Source: Dromaius novaehollandiae
Lineage: Eukaryota; Chordata; Aves; Casuariiformes; Dromaiidae
Assembly (NCBI RefSeq): GCF_036370855.1
Contig: NW_026991398.1
Coordinates: 2,666,001-2,730,000 of the forward strand
Direction: 5' to 3'
DNA length: 64,000 nt
The translations under genes were made by a program, and so were the position numbers. Of the stretch, positions 46,622 through 58,379 are shown in pieces (the stretch's first letter is position 1; each line of letters starts with the position of its first letter). The notes beneath the pieces are model-generated. The model saw only the letters and a list, made by a program, of their open reading frames with translations, was not told the origin of the DNA and searched no databases.

Positions 46622-47557
46622 ATGTTCAACAGCAGCTCCCTCAACGAGTTCCTCCTCCTGGCATTTGCAGACACACGGGAGCTGCAGCTCTTGCACTTCT
46701 CGCTCTTCCTGGGCATCTACCTGGCTGCCCTCCTGGGCAACGGCCTCATCATCACAGCTGTAGCCTGCGACCACCACCTCCACACCCCCATGTACTTCTT
46801 CCTCCTCAACCTCTCCCTCCTCGACCTTGGCTCCATCTCCACCACTGTCCCCAAATCCATGGCCAATTCCCTGTGGGACACCAGGGCCATTTCTTACTCA
46901 GGATGTGCTGCCCAGGTCTTTTTGTTTGTCGTTTTCATTTCAGCTGAATATTGTCTTCTCACAGTCATGGCCTACGACCGCTTTGTTGCCATCTGCAGAC
47001 CTCTGCACTACAGCACAATCATGGGCAGCAGAGCTTGTGTCCAAATGGCAGCAGCTGCCTGGGGCAGTGGTTTTCTCAATGCTCTCCTGCACACTGCTAA
47101 CACATTTTCAATACCACTCTGCCAAGGCAATGCCCTGGACCAGTTCTTCTGTGAAATCTCACAGATCCTCAAGCTCTCCTGCACAGATGCCTACCTCAGG
47201 GAAGTAGGGCTTCTTGTGGTTGGTATTTGTTTAGCTTTGGGATGTTTCATTTTCATTGTGGTGTCCTATGTGCAGATCTTCACAGTTGTGCTGAGGATCC
47301 CCTCTGAGCAGGGCCGGCACAAAGCCTTTTCCATGTGCCTCCCACACCTGGCCGTGGTCTCCCTGTTTGTCAGCACTGGCACATTTGCCTACCTGAAGCC
47401 GCCCTCCCTCTCCTCCCCAGCTCTGGATCTGGTGGTGGCTGTTCTGTACTCGGTGATGCCTCCAGCAGTGAACCCCCTCATCTACAGCATGAGGAACAAG
47501 GAGCTCAAGGATGCCCTGAAGAAACTCATTGAGGTGGTACTAGTTCAGCAGCAATAA
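46622..47557 (+). CDS. OR14-like olfactory receptor, intact
   Basis: A 311-residue class II odorant receptor of the OR14-like group, the cleanest OR14 copy in the window. The start (MFNSSS, sequon at N3) is the first ATG after the splice acceptor at 46602 and aligns with the other copies. Upstream in-frame codons begin without an ATG. Motifs are GN at 39-40, LHTPMYFF at 53-60, Cys95 to Cys177, MAYDRFVAIC at 116-125, SYVQIF from 215, KAFSMCLPHL at 234-243 and NPLIYSMRNKEL from 284, with tail KLIEVVLVQQQ. A poly(A) signal AATAAA lies at 47759-47764. It sits head-to-head with the OR14-like gene of U1 (minus). The 58380 pseudogene in U3 is its nearest relative in the window by shared flanks. Confidence 0.95.
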   Translation: MFNSSSLNEFLLLAFADTRELQLLHFSLFLGIYLAALLGNGLIITAVACDHHLHTPMYFFLLNLSLLDLGSISTTVPKSMANSLWDTRAISYSGCAAQVFLFVVFISAEYCLLTVMAYDRFVAICRPLHYSTIMGSRACVQMAAAAWGSGFLNALLHTANTFSIPLCQGNALDQFFCEISQILKLSCTDAYLREVGLLVVGICLALGCFIFIVVSYVQIFTVVLRIPSEQGRHKAFSMCLPHLAVVSLFVSTGTFAYLKPPSLSSPALDLVVAVLYSVMPPAVNPLIYSMRNKELKDALKKLIEVVLVQQQ

Positions 47558-47758
47558 GTTGCCCATCTTCTTCACAAACAATTCCCAGTTTACCTCAGAC
47601 AGCTCTTGTGCTTTGGGAGTTCTGCCTGTGATAGCCATGTTTGTACACAAATGTTTGAATTCATCCCACTTCTCCAGGAGCAGAAAACCCATGCGTCTGA
47701 CCCAGAGGCCTTCTGTAAATCATGGTGTCAGAGCTTGCCTCCCAAGTAGCATCTCAGC

Positions 47759-47764
47759 AATAAA
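47759..47764 (+). other. Poly(A) signal of the intact OR14-like gene
   Basis: AATAAA about 200 bases past the stop codon, conserved in position in U1 and U3. Confidence 0.6.
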
Positions 47765-49659
47765 AGGGGATCACCTTAGTCCTGTGCCTGAATAATGGGC
47801 TCTTCTTCCCAAGTTGGAGCCAAGAATGTGCCCAGAGAATTGCACCCCAAAAGGCCCTGTTGCTGTGCTTGGGTTTTCCATTGGCAAAGGGGGGAAGCAC
47901 TCATAGAGTGATGTTTGAGGGAATAAGGGCTGGATTCAGCTGTCACTTGTGGGTGCCCAGTGCCCCTGGGGAGGGTGAGTGGTCAAGAGGTCTCTGCCAG
48001 GGACTGTCCCACATATTAGAGGGCTGGTGACAGATGCTCATCCCTCTGGAAGGCAATATGGCGCCAGCTGGAGAGCACAGGACATCTCCAGGGGCAGCAT
48101 GTGCCTGGAATGGCAGTGAGTGGAGACTCCCCAAACCAAGTGGAGTCACACAAAGTAAAGGGCCAAACCAGGGAATGCACCAAATCAGGGCCCTGCAGTC
48201 TCAGGAGAGGGAGTGGAGTGGGTCTAAGGACACCCCTGAACCATTGGAAATGGCCTGTGATTGCTCCAAGGACCCTCCACAGCTACAGACCCTGGGGAGG
48301 GTTTGTCAGGTGCAATGATGCTGGTCCAGATGGCTATGCCCTGACCAGGATGGCCAGTGAGGAGTCACCCAGGACCACTGCACATCTGCTTGCCCTGCAG
48401 AGCAGCACTGCCAGCCCAGGGCCCTGCAGGGAGCCCAGGACAGGGGTGCAGGAATGGCCAATCAGGCCAGCACGGACACACTGACCCAAAGAAAGGCTCT
48501 CTGGGGAGCAGGGACATCTCCAGAGAAGAGCAAAGGAGCAATTGTGTGCTTGTGGGGAGGAATAAATGAAAACCTGTTTCCATGTGTGTCAGCTCTGGGC
48601 AGGCTGCCCTGTCACTGGAGCTGCCTGAGGAGCCCCGGGGCCAGGACTCTGGTGCTGCCCTGGGGAGAGGGGCTGCCCGGAGGGGCTGCAGGCAGCCAGG
48701 GTTAAGGATCTCTGCTCATGAGAGCAGTGGAGACATGGAGTGCCTGGCCTCCATTTCCTTGTGCCATTGCTGGCCCCCAGGTGTGGGGCTGATGGGGAGG
48801 CTGACACCCCTCTCTGCCCCCCCGCAGCTGCGGAGAGGGCAGGGGAGGTGGGGAGAGCTGGGGAGGGTCTGGTCTGGTATGGAAAGGGCCCGGGAGAGGA
48901 CAAATGCCAGCAGGCAGCTCCTGTATGTGAAGGGCAGTGTGGGAGCACACAGCCATATGCTTGCAGGGCAAATGCAGGTCTGCTGGGAAAGGCAGCAGGA
49001 CATGGCAGGTGCAAGAGAGGAGAGCTCAGGTTGTTTCGTGTGCTTCACGGACACACTGGGGAAGCTGCCCCAGGGCCATCGTCCCAGAGCAGCCCCTCAC
49101 ATCACCCCTTTCCAGCACTGGCTGCTCACCCAGCTGTGGGGTGGTCCCTGGCCAGCTCCATCCTCCTGCAGATCTCTGTATCCCAACAGAGGGGAAAAGA
49201 CCAGCCTTGCATGACTTCTCTTCTGCACCAGACACCAGCGGATCCTGGAGCATACCACTGGCTGGGCAGTGGGTGGGGGATCATTTAGGAGTCATTTAAT
49301 GACAGCAGTTGCCATGTCCAAGACATCTGGTTGCAGCTCCAGCCAAGCTCTGGCTTTCCTCACTCCATCCCTTCGTGCACGGACAAGGTCTCGATGCTCC
49401 ACCTGGGCAGCTTCCTCCCTTCCACCCTCTGTGCACTTCCATCCCAGCACCCTGAGCACTGGTGCTGCTGCCAGGGCAGAGGTGGAGGATCCCCTGGAGC
49501 GGTTCCTCATGGAGCTCCCCAGGGAAATGCTGTGTCCAGCCCCAGCCCCAGCATGGCAGAGGGGAGCTGCCCTCTCCCGACCCACCCTGGCTGTGCCAGC
49601 CCCAGGTGTTGGCTACATGTCCAGACTTCACTAGGAGACACTCTGGTTCGATCTCAACT

Positions 49660-50980
49660 GGAGAATGTTGCTGTCCCTTATTCTGAAAGTGGGAAAATAA
49701 TAATCCGAATAAATAAATAATCTGGAAAAAAACACCACCCTTTCAAAGCAGAAATGCTTGTATATTATTGCAGTCTCCATCTACAGCTACACTCCCGAAA
49801 CATCTTCCATTAGCCATACAAGATTTGAAGAAAATTACAGGAAGAGATGTGGTTCATCAGGGCTTTTGCATTTTAATGATCCCCATGGTGGATTTGGTGC
49901 TGAGTCCATGAACCACAGCTCCTCGCAGGATATTGCAGAAAATGTTCCAGAAGTCAAAGAAGCAAAGCCCAAAGTTTCTTTGAGTGTTAGTGGGTCCCAC
50001 TGAGAGCCATGAGCAACAAAGACTCCCCAGGGGCTGATCTGAGCAGAGAATTGTGATCACTGACTACAGGCAGGCAAAGGCAATGTGCAGGTGTTTCTAA
50101 TGCCAAGTCAACCTTGGTGTGTTTGATCAAGCAAAATGGGCAAGGATGGACACCCAGCCCCTGGGAAGGCAGATCCTTTTCTCCCATGTTTCCCAGGGCT
50201 CTTCCTGGGGGCTGGTTGCAGGTGGGGGTGCAACAATGCTGAGTGCAGGACAATGATACAACACCTCTTGGGGTCCCCTGAGGGGCAAGTTGCCTTCAGG
50301 CTTGCCTGTGCCCTCGACTGTCTCCACCACAAGCTGTCCTACACTGTCCCATGCCTGCTGCTGTGTCCCAGCAGACTGTAAACCTGCTTCCCCACCTTGC
50401 TCCCACTCCAGGATCTCCCTCCCTTTACTGGTGTCTCTCCATCCTCACTGGCTGTTCCTTGAAACACAGAGCCAGGAGATGATCACAGACTCCCTCTGGG
50501 TGATCTCTGGCAGCACAGCACTACTCTTTGAGTGACATTCATTCACATTAATGTCCAGCCTGAACCTCCCAAGCTGCAGTTTGTGACTGTTTCTCCTTCT
50601 CATGCTGTTTCCCACTACCAAGAGAAGCTCCTGGGAGTCCCACCCTGGGACACACTACTGCAGCTGTGGCCACCCCAGTGCTGAGTCCAGGGGGAAAATG
50701 GCTCCCCTTGTCCGCTGGCCAGGCTCTTCCTAATGCAGCCCATAGTCATCTGGCCTTATTCACAATGAGCGTACTCCACTGGCTTGTATAACATTTCTCA
50801 CGATGCCCAGGCCCATGTTCTCAGGGTTGCTCCTCAGCTGGTAAGGTCCCAACCTGCCCTGATGCATGGAATTATCCTTCCCCAGGTGCAGGACTTGCCC
50901 TTCTCCTTGTAAAACTTCAGGAGGTTTCTGCTGGCCAAACCCTCAGGTTTCTAAAGGTCTTCCAGACTGAAGCTCTCTTG
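49660..50980 (-). repeat. Duplicated non-coding block A, copy 3 (reverse)
   Basis: Reverse complement of the first ~1.4 kb of block A. For instance 50520-50640 matches 180-290 reversed ('tttcccactaccaagagaag' against 'cttcttggtagtgggaaa'-type text). It lies inside U2 and matches 61550-62880 in U3. No gene was recognised. Confidence 0.75.
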
Positions 50981-51235
50981 TGTCTTGTGTGTGTGTGTGC
51001 AGATGGCTCCCCCTGACTTGTGGTGCCTCTATGTAGATAACAGCATGAGGAACTGCAGGACACCACAAGTAATAAAAGGAGGTTCTAGTTCAATGGAATT
51101 GCTGGCTGAAACAGGAATTACCAGGGCAATAATCTCAGAAACACCAAATGAGGGTGCAAGCAAACAAACCCAGCGCCCATGGGAAAAGTGTAAACAGAAA
51201 TGTGCTGGGTTTTTTCTGGGACAGTGTGATAATGG

Positions 51236-51687
51236 TGTGACCACAAGGCAGGAAAGGGAGGGTTGGATAATGGTGTAGAGGGACACTTGAGGTTCATGAG
51301 GGGTTAAACAGAGTATATTTAATGGACTGGGAACTGCATGGGGGGGAATTGCTGATGGGAGTCTGCTGGACACATGTGTCAGACGCCCAGGCGGGACTCA
51401 CTGTGTGTATCCTAAGGGCCCCTTTTATCTCCTAGAACTGTTCCCTTCTCTCAGCTGTGCTAACCTTGAGTAGCTGCTGGCTGCAAAGCAGCTAGACATG
51501 GTTGACCAAACGGAATATTCATGTCTGGCCTGGATGGGTTTCAGTCAGTGTGCAGAGAGCACACGCTGGGGCTGTGATCACGTACTCTGCCAGTCCCCTG
51601 ACTCCTCACCAGTTCTCACCGCACTCCACCCCCTGAGTGACAGAGACGTGGTGTTGGTGCCACCAGTGTGTAGGCAAGGTGTGGACA
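51236..51687 (-). mobile_element. 3' LTR of the ERV-L-like element, copy 2
   Basis: Reverse complement of 14227-14720. The 3' end at 51236 ('tgtgaccacaaggcaggaaa') sits exactly where the U2/U3 homology stops. An ATTAAA poly(A)-like signal is on the minus strand at 51323-51318. TG...CA termini are visible on the minus strand. Confidence 0.75.
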
Positions 51688-53214
51688 TGCCTTTCAGGCA
51701 TTAGCTGAACTAACAGCTAAGGTGTACAAGCAACTAAATTATAGCAAATATGTATAGTAAATTATAACATACATGCATACAAAACTAATCCGCCCAGAAG
51801 ACTGGGAGTTTAATGCGTTTCCCCATTGTCCTAAATTCTACAGTCATGATGACAGTCACTGCCATGGGTTGTCCCACACTGATTTTTTGGATTTTGCATC
51901 ACATAGTCCTAGTAGGCTCGTTATCTTCTGGACATTGGGTTTGATGTGCTTACTGCAGGTTTGTCAGTGTCCCAGCTGCCATCAGAGCACGGGGTTAGGA
52001 TGGAGAGCAGCAATGTTGCGGCTCCACTCAGCATACTCATCAGGTCTCGGTTCTCTGGGTGAGAGTCTCCCAGAGGGAACATGGACTGGGGCACTTTCCC
52101 CTTTGATTAGCACCGGGTAGGTGCCTCCTGGCCCATCAGCAATGATTTCCCCCGCCAACTGTTTGGGTTTAGTCAGATCATGCACCCTGTATACCCAACA
52201 CTGCCTGGATGCTGAACTGGCTGCAAGAATCTCCTGCCTGGATAGTGGGGACTGCTATCTGCTCAGATATCAGTTGGGCTGTTGAGTCTCCCTGTGTACA
52301 TCGCAGGGGTTGGGATCTGGTGTAGTGGATCACAATTCTCACCTCCTCAGGACAGTTCAAGTCAATGACACCTGCAACGATGTCCACCACCCCGGAGAGC
52401 TAAACTACTGCTGGGCACCAAGTGACCATAATGCTCCTGAGGTATGGTGACCACCAACCCCATACTCACAAGATGGCGGCTCTCCAGTTCCAGGGTCATT
52501 TCTCTGTGTGACAATCGCAGACCCAACCCTGCACTCCCGGGCTTGGCTCACATGGGGAGGCAGGCTTGGAGCTGCAGCCCTTGCACTCTAAGCACACGTG
52601 GCTGCTCCATGGATTTTCCTTGGAAACGAGCATACGGGGTAGAGCCACATGGTGGGTGGTCACTGAGGCAGGTAGCTGCCTGAGGAACATTTGTGCTCCA
52701 ACCTGTGAAGGTACCAACAGAGGACAATTTGTGCAGCTGCTCTTTGAGCAGCCTGTTCATTTGCTCTGTCAGTCCTGCCCTTTGCAGAAGGCAGGGTACG
52801 TGATATGTCCAGGCTATTTCCCGCTCTCCAGCCCGGTTCTGAACATCATTGCCTGTAAAATGAGTGCCCTGATCACTTTGGATTTCCACTGGGGAACCAC
52901 ATAACCCAATCAAGTCTTCTAATGCCTTCATGGTGTGAACTTGGGTGTCTGTGGTGCAGGAGCGGGTGTACAACAGACCAGAGCAGGTACCTACAGCAGC
53001 CAGGACATATCTGTGCCACTGGCTCTCCTGTAAGGGTCCGATAGGATCAGTTTGCCACACGTCCCCAGGCTTTTGTCCTCTGCAGATATATCCCTTATTG
53101 GTCCACAACCACTGTGGAGCTAAGTGGGTGCAACAGGGGCAACACTGCCTGGCCTCTGTGCCGCTGGCAGCTCCCCCTCCATACACGCTGCTGGTGGGGG
53201 ATGTAAATGGGTAA
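51688..53214 (-). pseudogene. ERV-L-like pol remnant with open integrase core and decayed dUTPase
   Basis: Class III ERV-L-like fragment, reverse strand, paralogous to 12560-14226. The integrase region is open from the truncation point to 52548. The end of the zinc-binding region (CCPCCTHLAP) is followed by the core, with the first aspartate in WQTDPIG, the second in QSDQGTHFTG and the glutamate in LTEQMN. I count 35 residues between the last two, the retroviral D,D(35)E spacing. The dUTPase-like domain is in another frame at 52390-52178 (VAGVIDLN, TAQLISEQIAVPTI). A frame change and stops lie between the two. There is no gag, protease or reverse transcriptase: the 5' side is cut off at about 53214, where CR1 sequence begins. 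It cannot be active as an element. Confidence 0.82.
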
Positions 53215-54690
53215 ATCCATGCTAAGTGTTCCCAGGCACCATCTCCTTCATGTGCCCAGAACTGTGATCTGGGAGGATTCATTCCATGGCTCACTCCTCA
53301 CCAAAGTGAGGCTGAACTGCCTGCACCTCCCCAGGTTGTCCTCGTGGCTTTTTTGAAGATGGATTTTTTGCCTTTCTCCAATCATTGGGACTTTGCCCCA
53401 TCTCCACAACCTTGCAAAGATGGTAGCGAGTGGTCTTGCACTCACAGCAGTCAGCTCTCACAGCATCCTCACATGCAGCCCATCCAACCCCTCTGACTTC
53501 TGTAGTTTGAGTTCTCACAAGGAATCCCTCACTAATCTCATCCACCATTGGCTGTTTTTCTCCTCTGGAGTCCTGACTCTAGGCACAACATCCCGGGAGA
53601 CTTTGCTGGTGGAAACAGAAGCTAACAAGGGCTTGAGTTCCTCAGACCTATCTGCATCTGCTGCTACAAGAATCCCTGTCCCATTTAGCAGTGAGGCCAT
53701 ATTTCCCTTTTTATTCTTTGATTCTGACTGGAGCAGTAGCAGCTCATCTTCATGGTCTTGACGTCCCCCGCAAGTGTCAACAGTAGGGTAGATTTTTCTT
53801 CCCTAACACCAAGCCTATGATGCTGGACAATATTTCTAAATTCCTCCTTTGCCTCTCCCTTCTTCCCCCTGCTGTATGCTGCCCTATTACCCTGGAGCTC
53901 AGGTGTGAGGTCCCTGTTTAGTCAAGTTGGTCCCCGAGGTGTCTGCTCATTTTACTGAGTATCAGGATGGCCAATCCTTGTGCTTGGCAGGTCTGTCCTT
54001 AACGACCTGCTGGCTTTGCTGAGCTCCTGGGCCCTTGAGAGCTGCCTCCCCTGGGATCCCCCACCAGTCCCCTGAACAGGCCAGGACGTCTGCTCCTCTG
54101 AAGTCCAGGGTCTGTACTCTGCCACTGTCCTTCCTCAGTCCTCTCAGGATCTGGGACTGCACGTTTTCAGGGTCACGGTAGGCAAGGCTCACACTTACAT
54201 CTCTGATCAGTTCCTCCCTGTTTTAGATTTCCAGATACAAGAAAGCATCACCCTTATTGGCCCATCTGGCAGCTGTGCAAAGAAGTTATCCTTGATGCCC
54301 TCCAGAAACCTCCTGGCCTGCTTGCACTCTGTGGTTTGCCCTTCCAGTTCATGTCAGGGGGATTTAAGTGCCCCTTACAACAACCAGGGCCTGTGATCGA
54401 CAGACTTGCTCACACTGCTTATAGGAGACTGCATCCACCCCCTTACCCTGATTAGGTGGTCTGTAACTCCCATCATGATGTCACCCTTACTGTGATGCTC
54501 ACCCACAAGCTCTCACCCAAACCCTTGTCCATCCCATGCCAGAGCTCCACACACCCGAGCTGACCCTTCACATAAAGGACATCGTGCCCTGCTCATCTTC
54601 CCTGACAGTCTCTCCTGAAGAGATTGTACCCTACAAGCATTGCCTTCCAGTCCTGTGAGTGATCCCACCACATCTCAGTTATTCCAACCA
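53215..54690 (-). mobile_element. CR1 LINE fragment, reverse orientation, abutting the ERV
   Basis: On the minus strand, from 54690 downward, endonuclease text appears (NLFRRDCQG near 54620, then an NxPDIxW-type region near 54350). The linker follows (DFRGADVLA, then WGIPGEAALKGPGAQQS near 54080), then the early reverse transcriptase region (VVEMGQSPNDWRKA near 53400). It breaks off at about 53215 after 'catggatttaccca'. The same CR1 sequence is in plus orientation at 37690-39257, as part of U1. Confidence 0.8.
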
Positions 54691-57600
54691 TGTTTCAGAC
54701 CTCTGACAGCTTCCGCACTTCCAGCTGTTCCTGTGTGTACCCCAGGCTGCAGGCATTTGCATGTATTTGGGCTACAGAGCTTCAGCTGTGGCAAAGAGTG
54801 CAGACTGGTCATGGTGAAACCTGTTACCAAGAGCCAAAGACACCGTGTGTGCAATGGCCCCACTTCAGAGCAGAGCCGTGCTGGCATAGATATCAGGTGG
54901 CAATGTAGTGGTGAAAGAAGGTTCCCACTAAGAGAGCAAACCCTGCAGTGCCCAAGGCAAGGGAGAAACAGAGCTGGGCCGTGCTGAAATGGCAGGAGAG
55001 GGGTTTGCTGCCTGAGCTGATTCACAGTAGTGGGCATCTAGTGCCCTTTGAGATGGCCCAGGAAATTCCCCATCTGGCCCCCACCGGAGGCTCCAAAAGG
55101 ATGAGTGTCACAGTCACTCCAACAGAGCAAGCAGACACTGGCACATGCCTTGGACCATCTCTGTCTCTTCACATGTGGCCAGGTGTTTGTGTGTGGGCAA
55201 CTGACTCTCACTCTCCATCTCCAGCGATTCCACTGGGAGCTTAGACAAGGAGCCCATGGGCAGATCTCTCTGTTGTGCACACTTCAGCTTAGGCAAGGGG
55301 AATCTCAGCTCCTGTGTGTTTGTGGATATGATGGGAGGGACCTGAATCCCACTCCAGCCCAGGGCCTTCTAAACCATCATGAGATGCCCAGATTGATTCA
55401 TCCGAATCAATACCTGAACCATGGCATCAATGAATCCCTTCTTGTCCCTGTCTAGGTGTCCTGCCTAGTGAAGAGGTGGGAAGAGGGGCTTCCAGAGTGG
55501 GATGTTTCCACCTCTTGCAAATAACCCTCCTCTGATGAGACAAAGTGCAATGCTGGAATCAGTCTGCCTTCAGTGTTTAGAGAGGAACCATTGGTGATTA
55601 TTTTAGTTTATTGCGGTGAACATTTCCCAGGAGGAGGGAGCACAAGGGACGGAGAAATTCAGGCCTTCAGCTGGGCCTCTGCTCCTGAGTGGGGCCAGGC
55701 TCCTGGGATGGAGGGAGCTCATGGCAACCTGGCAGCACTGCCCAGACACAGCTGTGTGCAGGAGCAGCTCCTCTGCCAAGAGCAGCAGGGCTGCGGGCAC
55801 TGCCTGCTGCTGCTGACATGAGCTGAGAGAAGACAGGGAGAAGTGGAAGGCAGTGTGGAGTGTGAAGACAGAGGAGAGCGTGTTGTGGGAGAAATCTTCA
55901 CAGCCCTTTGCATGGTAAGTCTCTGTCTGCAGGGCAATGCTACTGAGGTTCCTGGAGGGGTCTTCTGAACCCAATCCATACCATGGCTGATAGGCTTTTC
56001 AATGATCTCTCTCCTGGATTATCCAGGGCATAGCAGGAGGAGGAGATGCTTCAGAGCAGGATTCCCTGTCACAGCCTCACAGGGACAGGGCATCCTGCTA
56101 CCTTCTTCCGGAGATACTGCAGCGGTGTGCCGCTGGGGTGTGCACACAGGTCTGCACAGGGCAGTGATTCAGAGCAGCATCCCTGTGCCCCAGTTTGCTG
56201 TGTGCCCAAGGCAGTGACTCTGCAGCCTGCAAGGGTCAGCACTCAGCCTGCCTGGGGAGCTCCCCATGGCACTGCGGGGAGAAGTTCTGAGTGGGAGGAT
56301 TGACCCCTGGCCAGGCAGGTTCGTTCTCCCATCAAGAGGGTGCTGCATGGGTCAAGGCTGCTCACAGCTCTAGCTCATGCACAGGACATGTCCAAGGGGT
56401 GTTTGGAAGAGGAAGATCAAGAGAAGGGCTACTTCCAAGGGAAGGAGCTTTCCTTCTGGTGTCTGTGCTCTCAGTTTGCTCCCTAATTTTAGCAGGGAGA
56501 AAAAATGAGAGTTTTCTTTTTTAGCAAGGAACTGGGACTCACACACCTTCCCTCTCAGAGATCAGGAGGTCTGGGAGAAAGCTCAGCAAACCCCTTCAAC
56601 CCCACCTTAGCCTACAGACAGCATCAGCATCACCTGTGTGGTCTCCCTGGGGTTTATGTTACCTGCTCCTTAGGAACTGCAGGCACAGAGATGCCTCTGG
56701 ACAGTGCACTGTCCCGGGAGCTTTCTGTCGGGCAGATCTGAGCACACAAAAGGTGTGATGTGGTCTGTGAGCACTGCCTGGGAAAAGATGTTGGGAGAGA
56801 GAAAGGTCCCAGCAGGGACTGCTCCAGGCAGCAGAGACAGGCAAGAAAGGAGATGGAACTGCTAAGAGAATCATCGTGGGAGGAAGGATTTGGGCAAGTC
56901 ATGGTCAGTCCCTCCAGTGAAAACACATTGCACTGAGCAAGCCCCCCACGTCTCTGCTCCCACCCAGCAGAGCCTCTGCCCTGACAGCCATGGAGTCCAG
57001 GCCATGAGCTGCCTCCTCTGCAGCCAGACCTCCAGCAGAGGAGAGGGGCATCTCTCCTGCCAGAGGCCTGTTTAGTGCTGCCCGACAAAGGGGCTGAGAG
57101 TGACTGCCCTGCAACGTCACCCTCTGCCAGGTGGCATGCCCAGCAGGTAAGGTGAAGGCTTTCCCAGGTGAAGGCTTTCCCAAGTGTCCCTCTGTCTCTC
57201 TCCTTGCCTCCCTTGGCAGCAGGATCATGGTGCTGCTCCTTGTTTCCTCTCTTGTCTCTGCTGCTCCTGTTCTTCTCTCAGGCTCTCCGGGGTGGATGAG
57301 TATTCAGCTGCAGTTCAGACACCTTCCCTGTGAGCTGGGCAACAGAGGGGTCTGCATGGAAGTGAGGGGTCTGCAGCCTCCTCCTAAGGTGTGCAGCTCC
57401 AGGAAATGCAGTCTGTGGGGTTTGGAAATGAGCTGATCCTCCCTTAAGGAGAGCCCCTCTGCAGTCCTCCTGGTCCTTTGACCGTTTCCCCGGGGTGTCC
57501 TGCCAGGCTGAGAGCTCCAGAAAGGCACTGCTGTCTCATAGCATCTCTGTAAAACTGGAGAGACTGTGAAGATGGTACAGAGATGCTGAGAGTATGGAGA

Positions 57601-58379
57601 TGATGGTGGGAGGCTCCATATGGGCATCTGAAAAGAGCCCTGTGTGTGCTTGGCTAGAAGGGGAGTGTGGAGACCTCCCTCTGGTGCCTGGAGAGAGGGA
57701 GGAAGGTTGAAGATCTGCACTTTGAAACTGGACTCCTCTGCTCTCAGCAGTGGCTGGTTTCCCTTCAGGGCAACATATGAGTGCGATCGTCCACCAGCTC
57801 AATGAGATGGGAGCACAGGACAGCTGGGAACAAGCCTAATAGCAAACTAGCTCTCCTCACGCTGCAACAAGGGACAGTGAACCTGTTTTTCTCAGGACTC
57901 ACAGTAGACATGCCAAGGATTTCTACCTTTGAGGAACACCCCCCAGGGGTGACAAGACCATCTAAACTAAAATAAAAAATCCCAGAAACCCTGTTCCTCA
58001 AACCTCATTCTTTAGAATGAGGAGTGAAGATGGTTAAAATCCCGTCTACACAATGAGTGTATTTCACCTGACAGAAATGGTGAATGTCAGAGCTATTTCC
58101 CCGTTTCCCAGTTCCCACTGCTGCACAGCAGTACAGACTCCTCTGGAGCCCACAGGCAGAGAGGTCCCTGCTCCTCACAGCAGCACACTCAGCCAGTGCA
58201 AAGTGGAGCTCAAGCAAGGGAGCTGCACAGAGATGCTCTCAGTAAAGAGAGAGGCAATGTGGGGGGTTGTATGAGAACTGCAACAACTGGGGGATTTTTT
58301 TTTTTTTGCTTGAAGAGTCTCTCCTAACTGCTCAGTGTCTTTTCTCCTTTGGACAGTCCCCAAAGCCCAGTGAGACCAA

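Larger units (their letters stand above)
42935..51235 (+). repeat. Segmental duplication unit U2 (plus), carrying an intact OR14-like gene
   Basis: Collinear with U3 from about 54285 to 63190. Shared elements in order are CR1 piece, spacer blocks near 44400-45200 (U3: 55600-56330) and 45600-45950 (U3: 56920-57250), OR14-like gene, 3' flank near 48000-48750 (U3: 59750-60560), the GC-rich block near 49190-49620, block A reversed at 49660-50980, and a GT-rich edge at 50984-51235. The homology ends where the ERV LTR begins at 51236. Small open frames in the spacers recur in all units and have no recognisable product. Confidence 0.85.
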
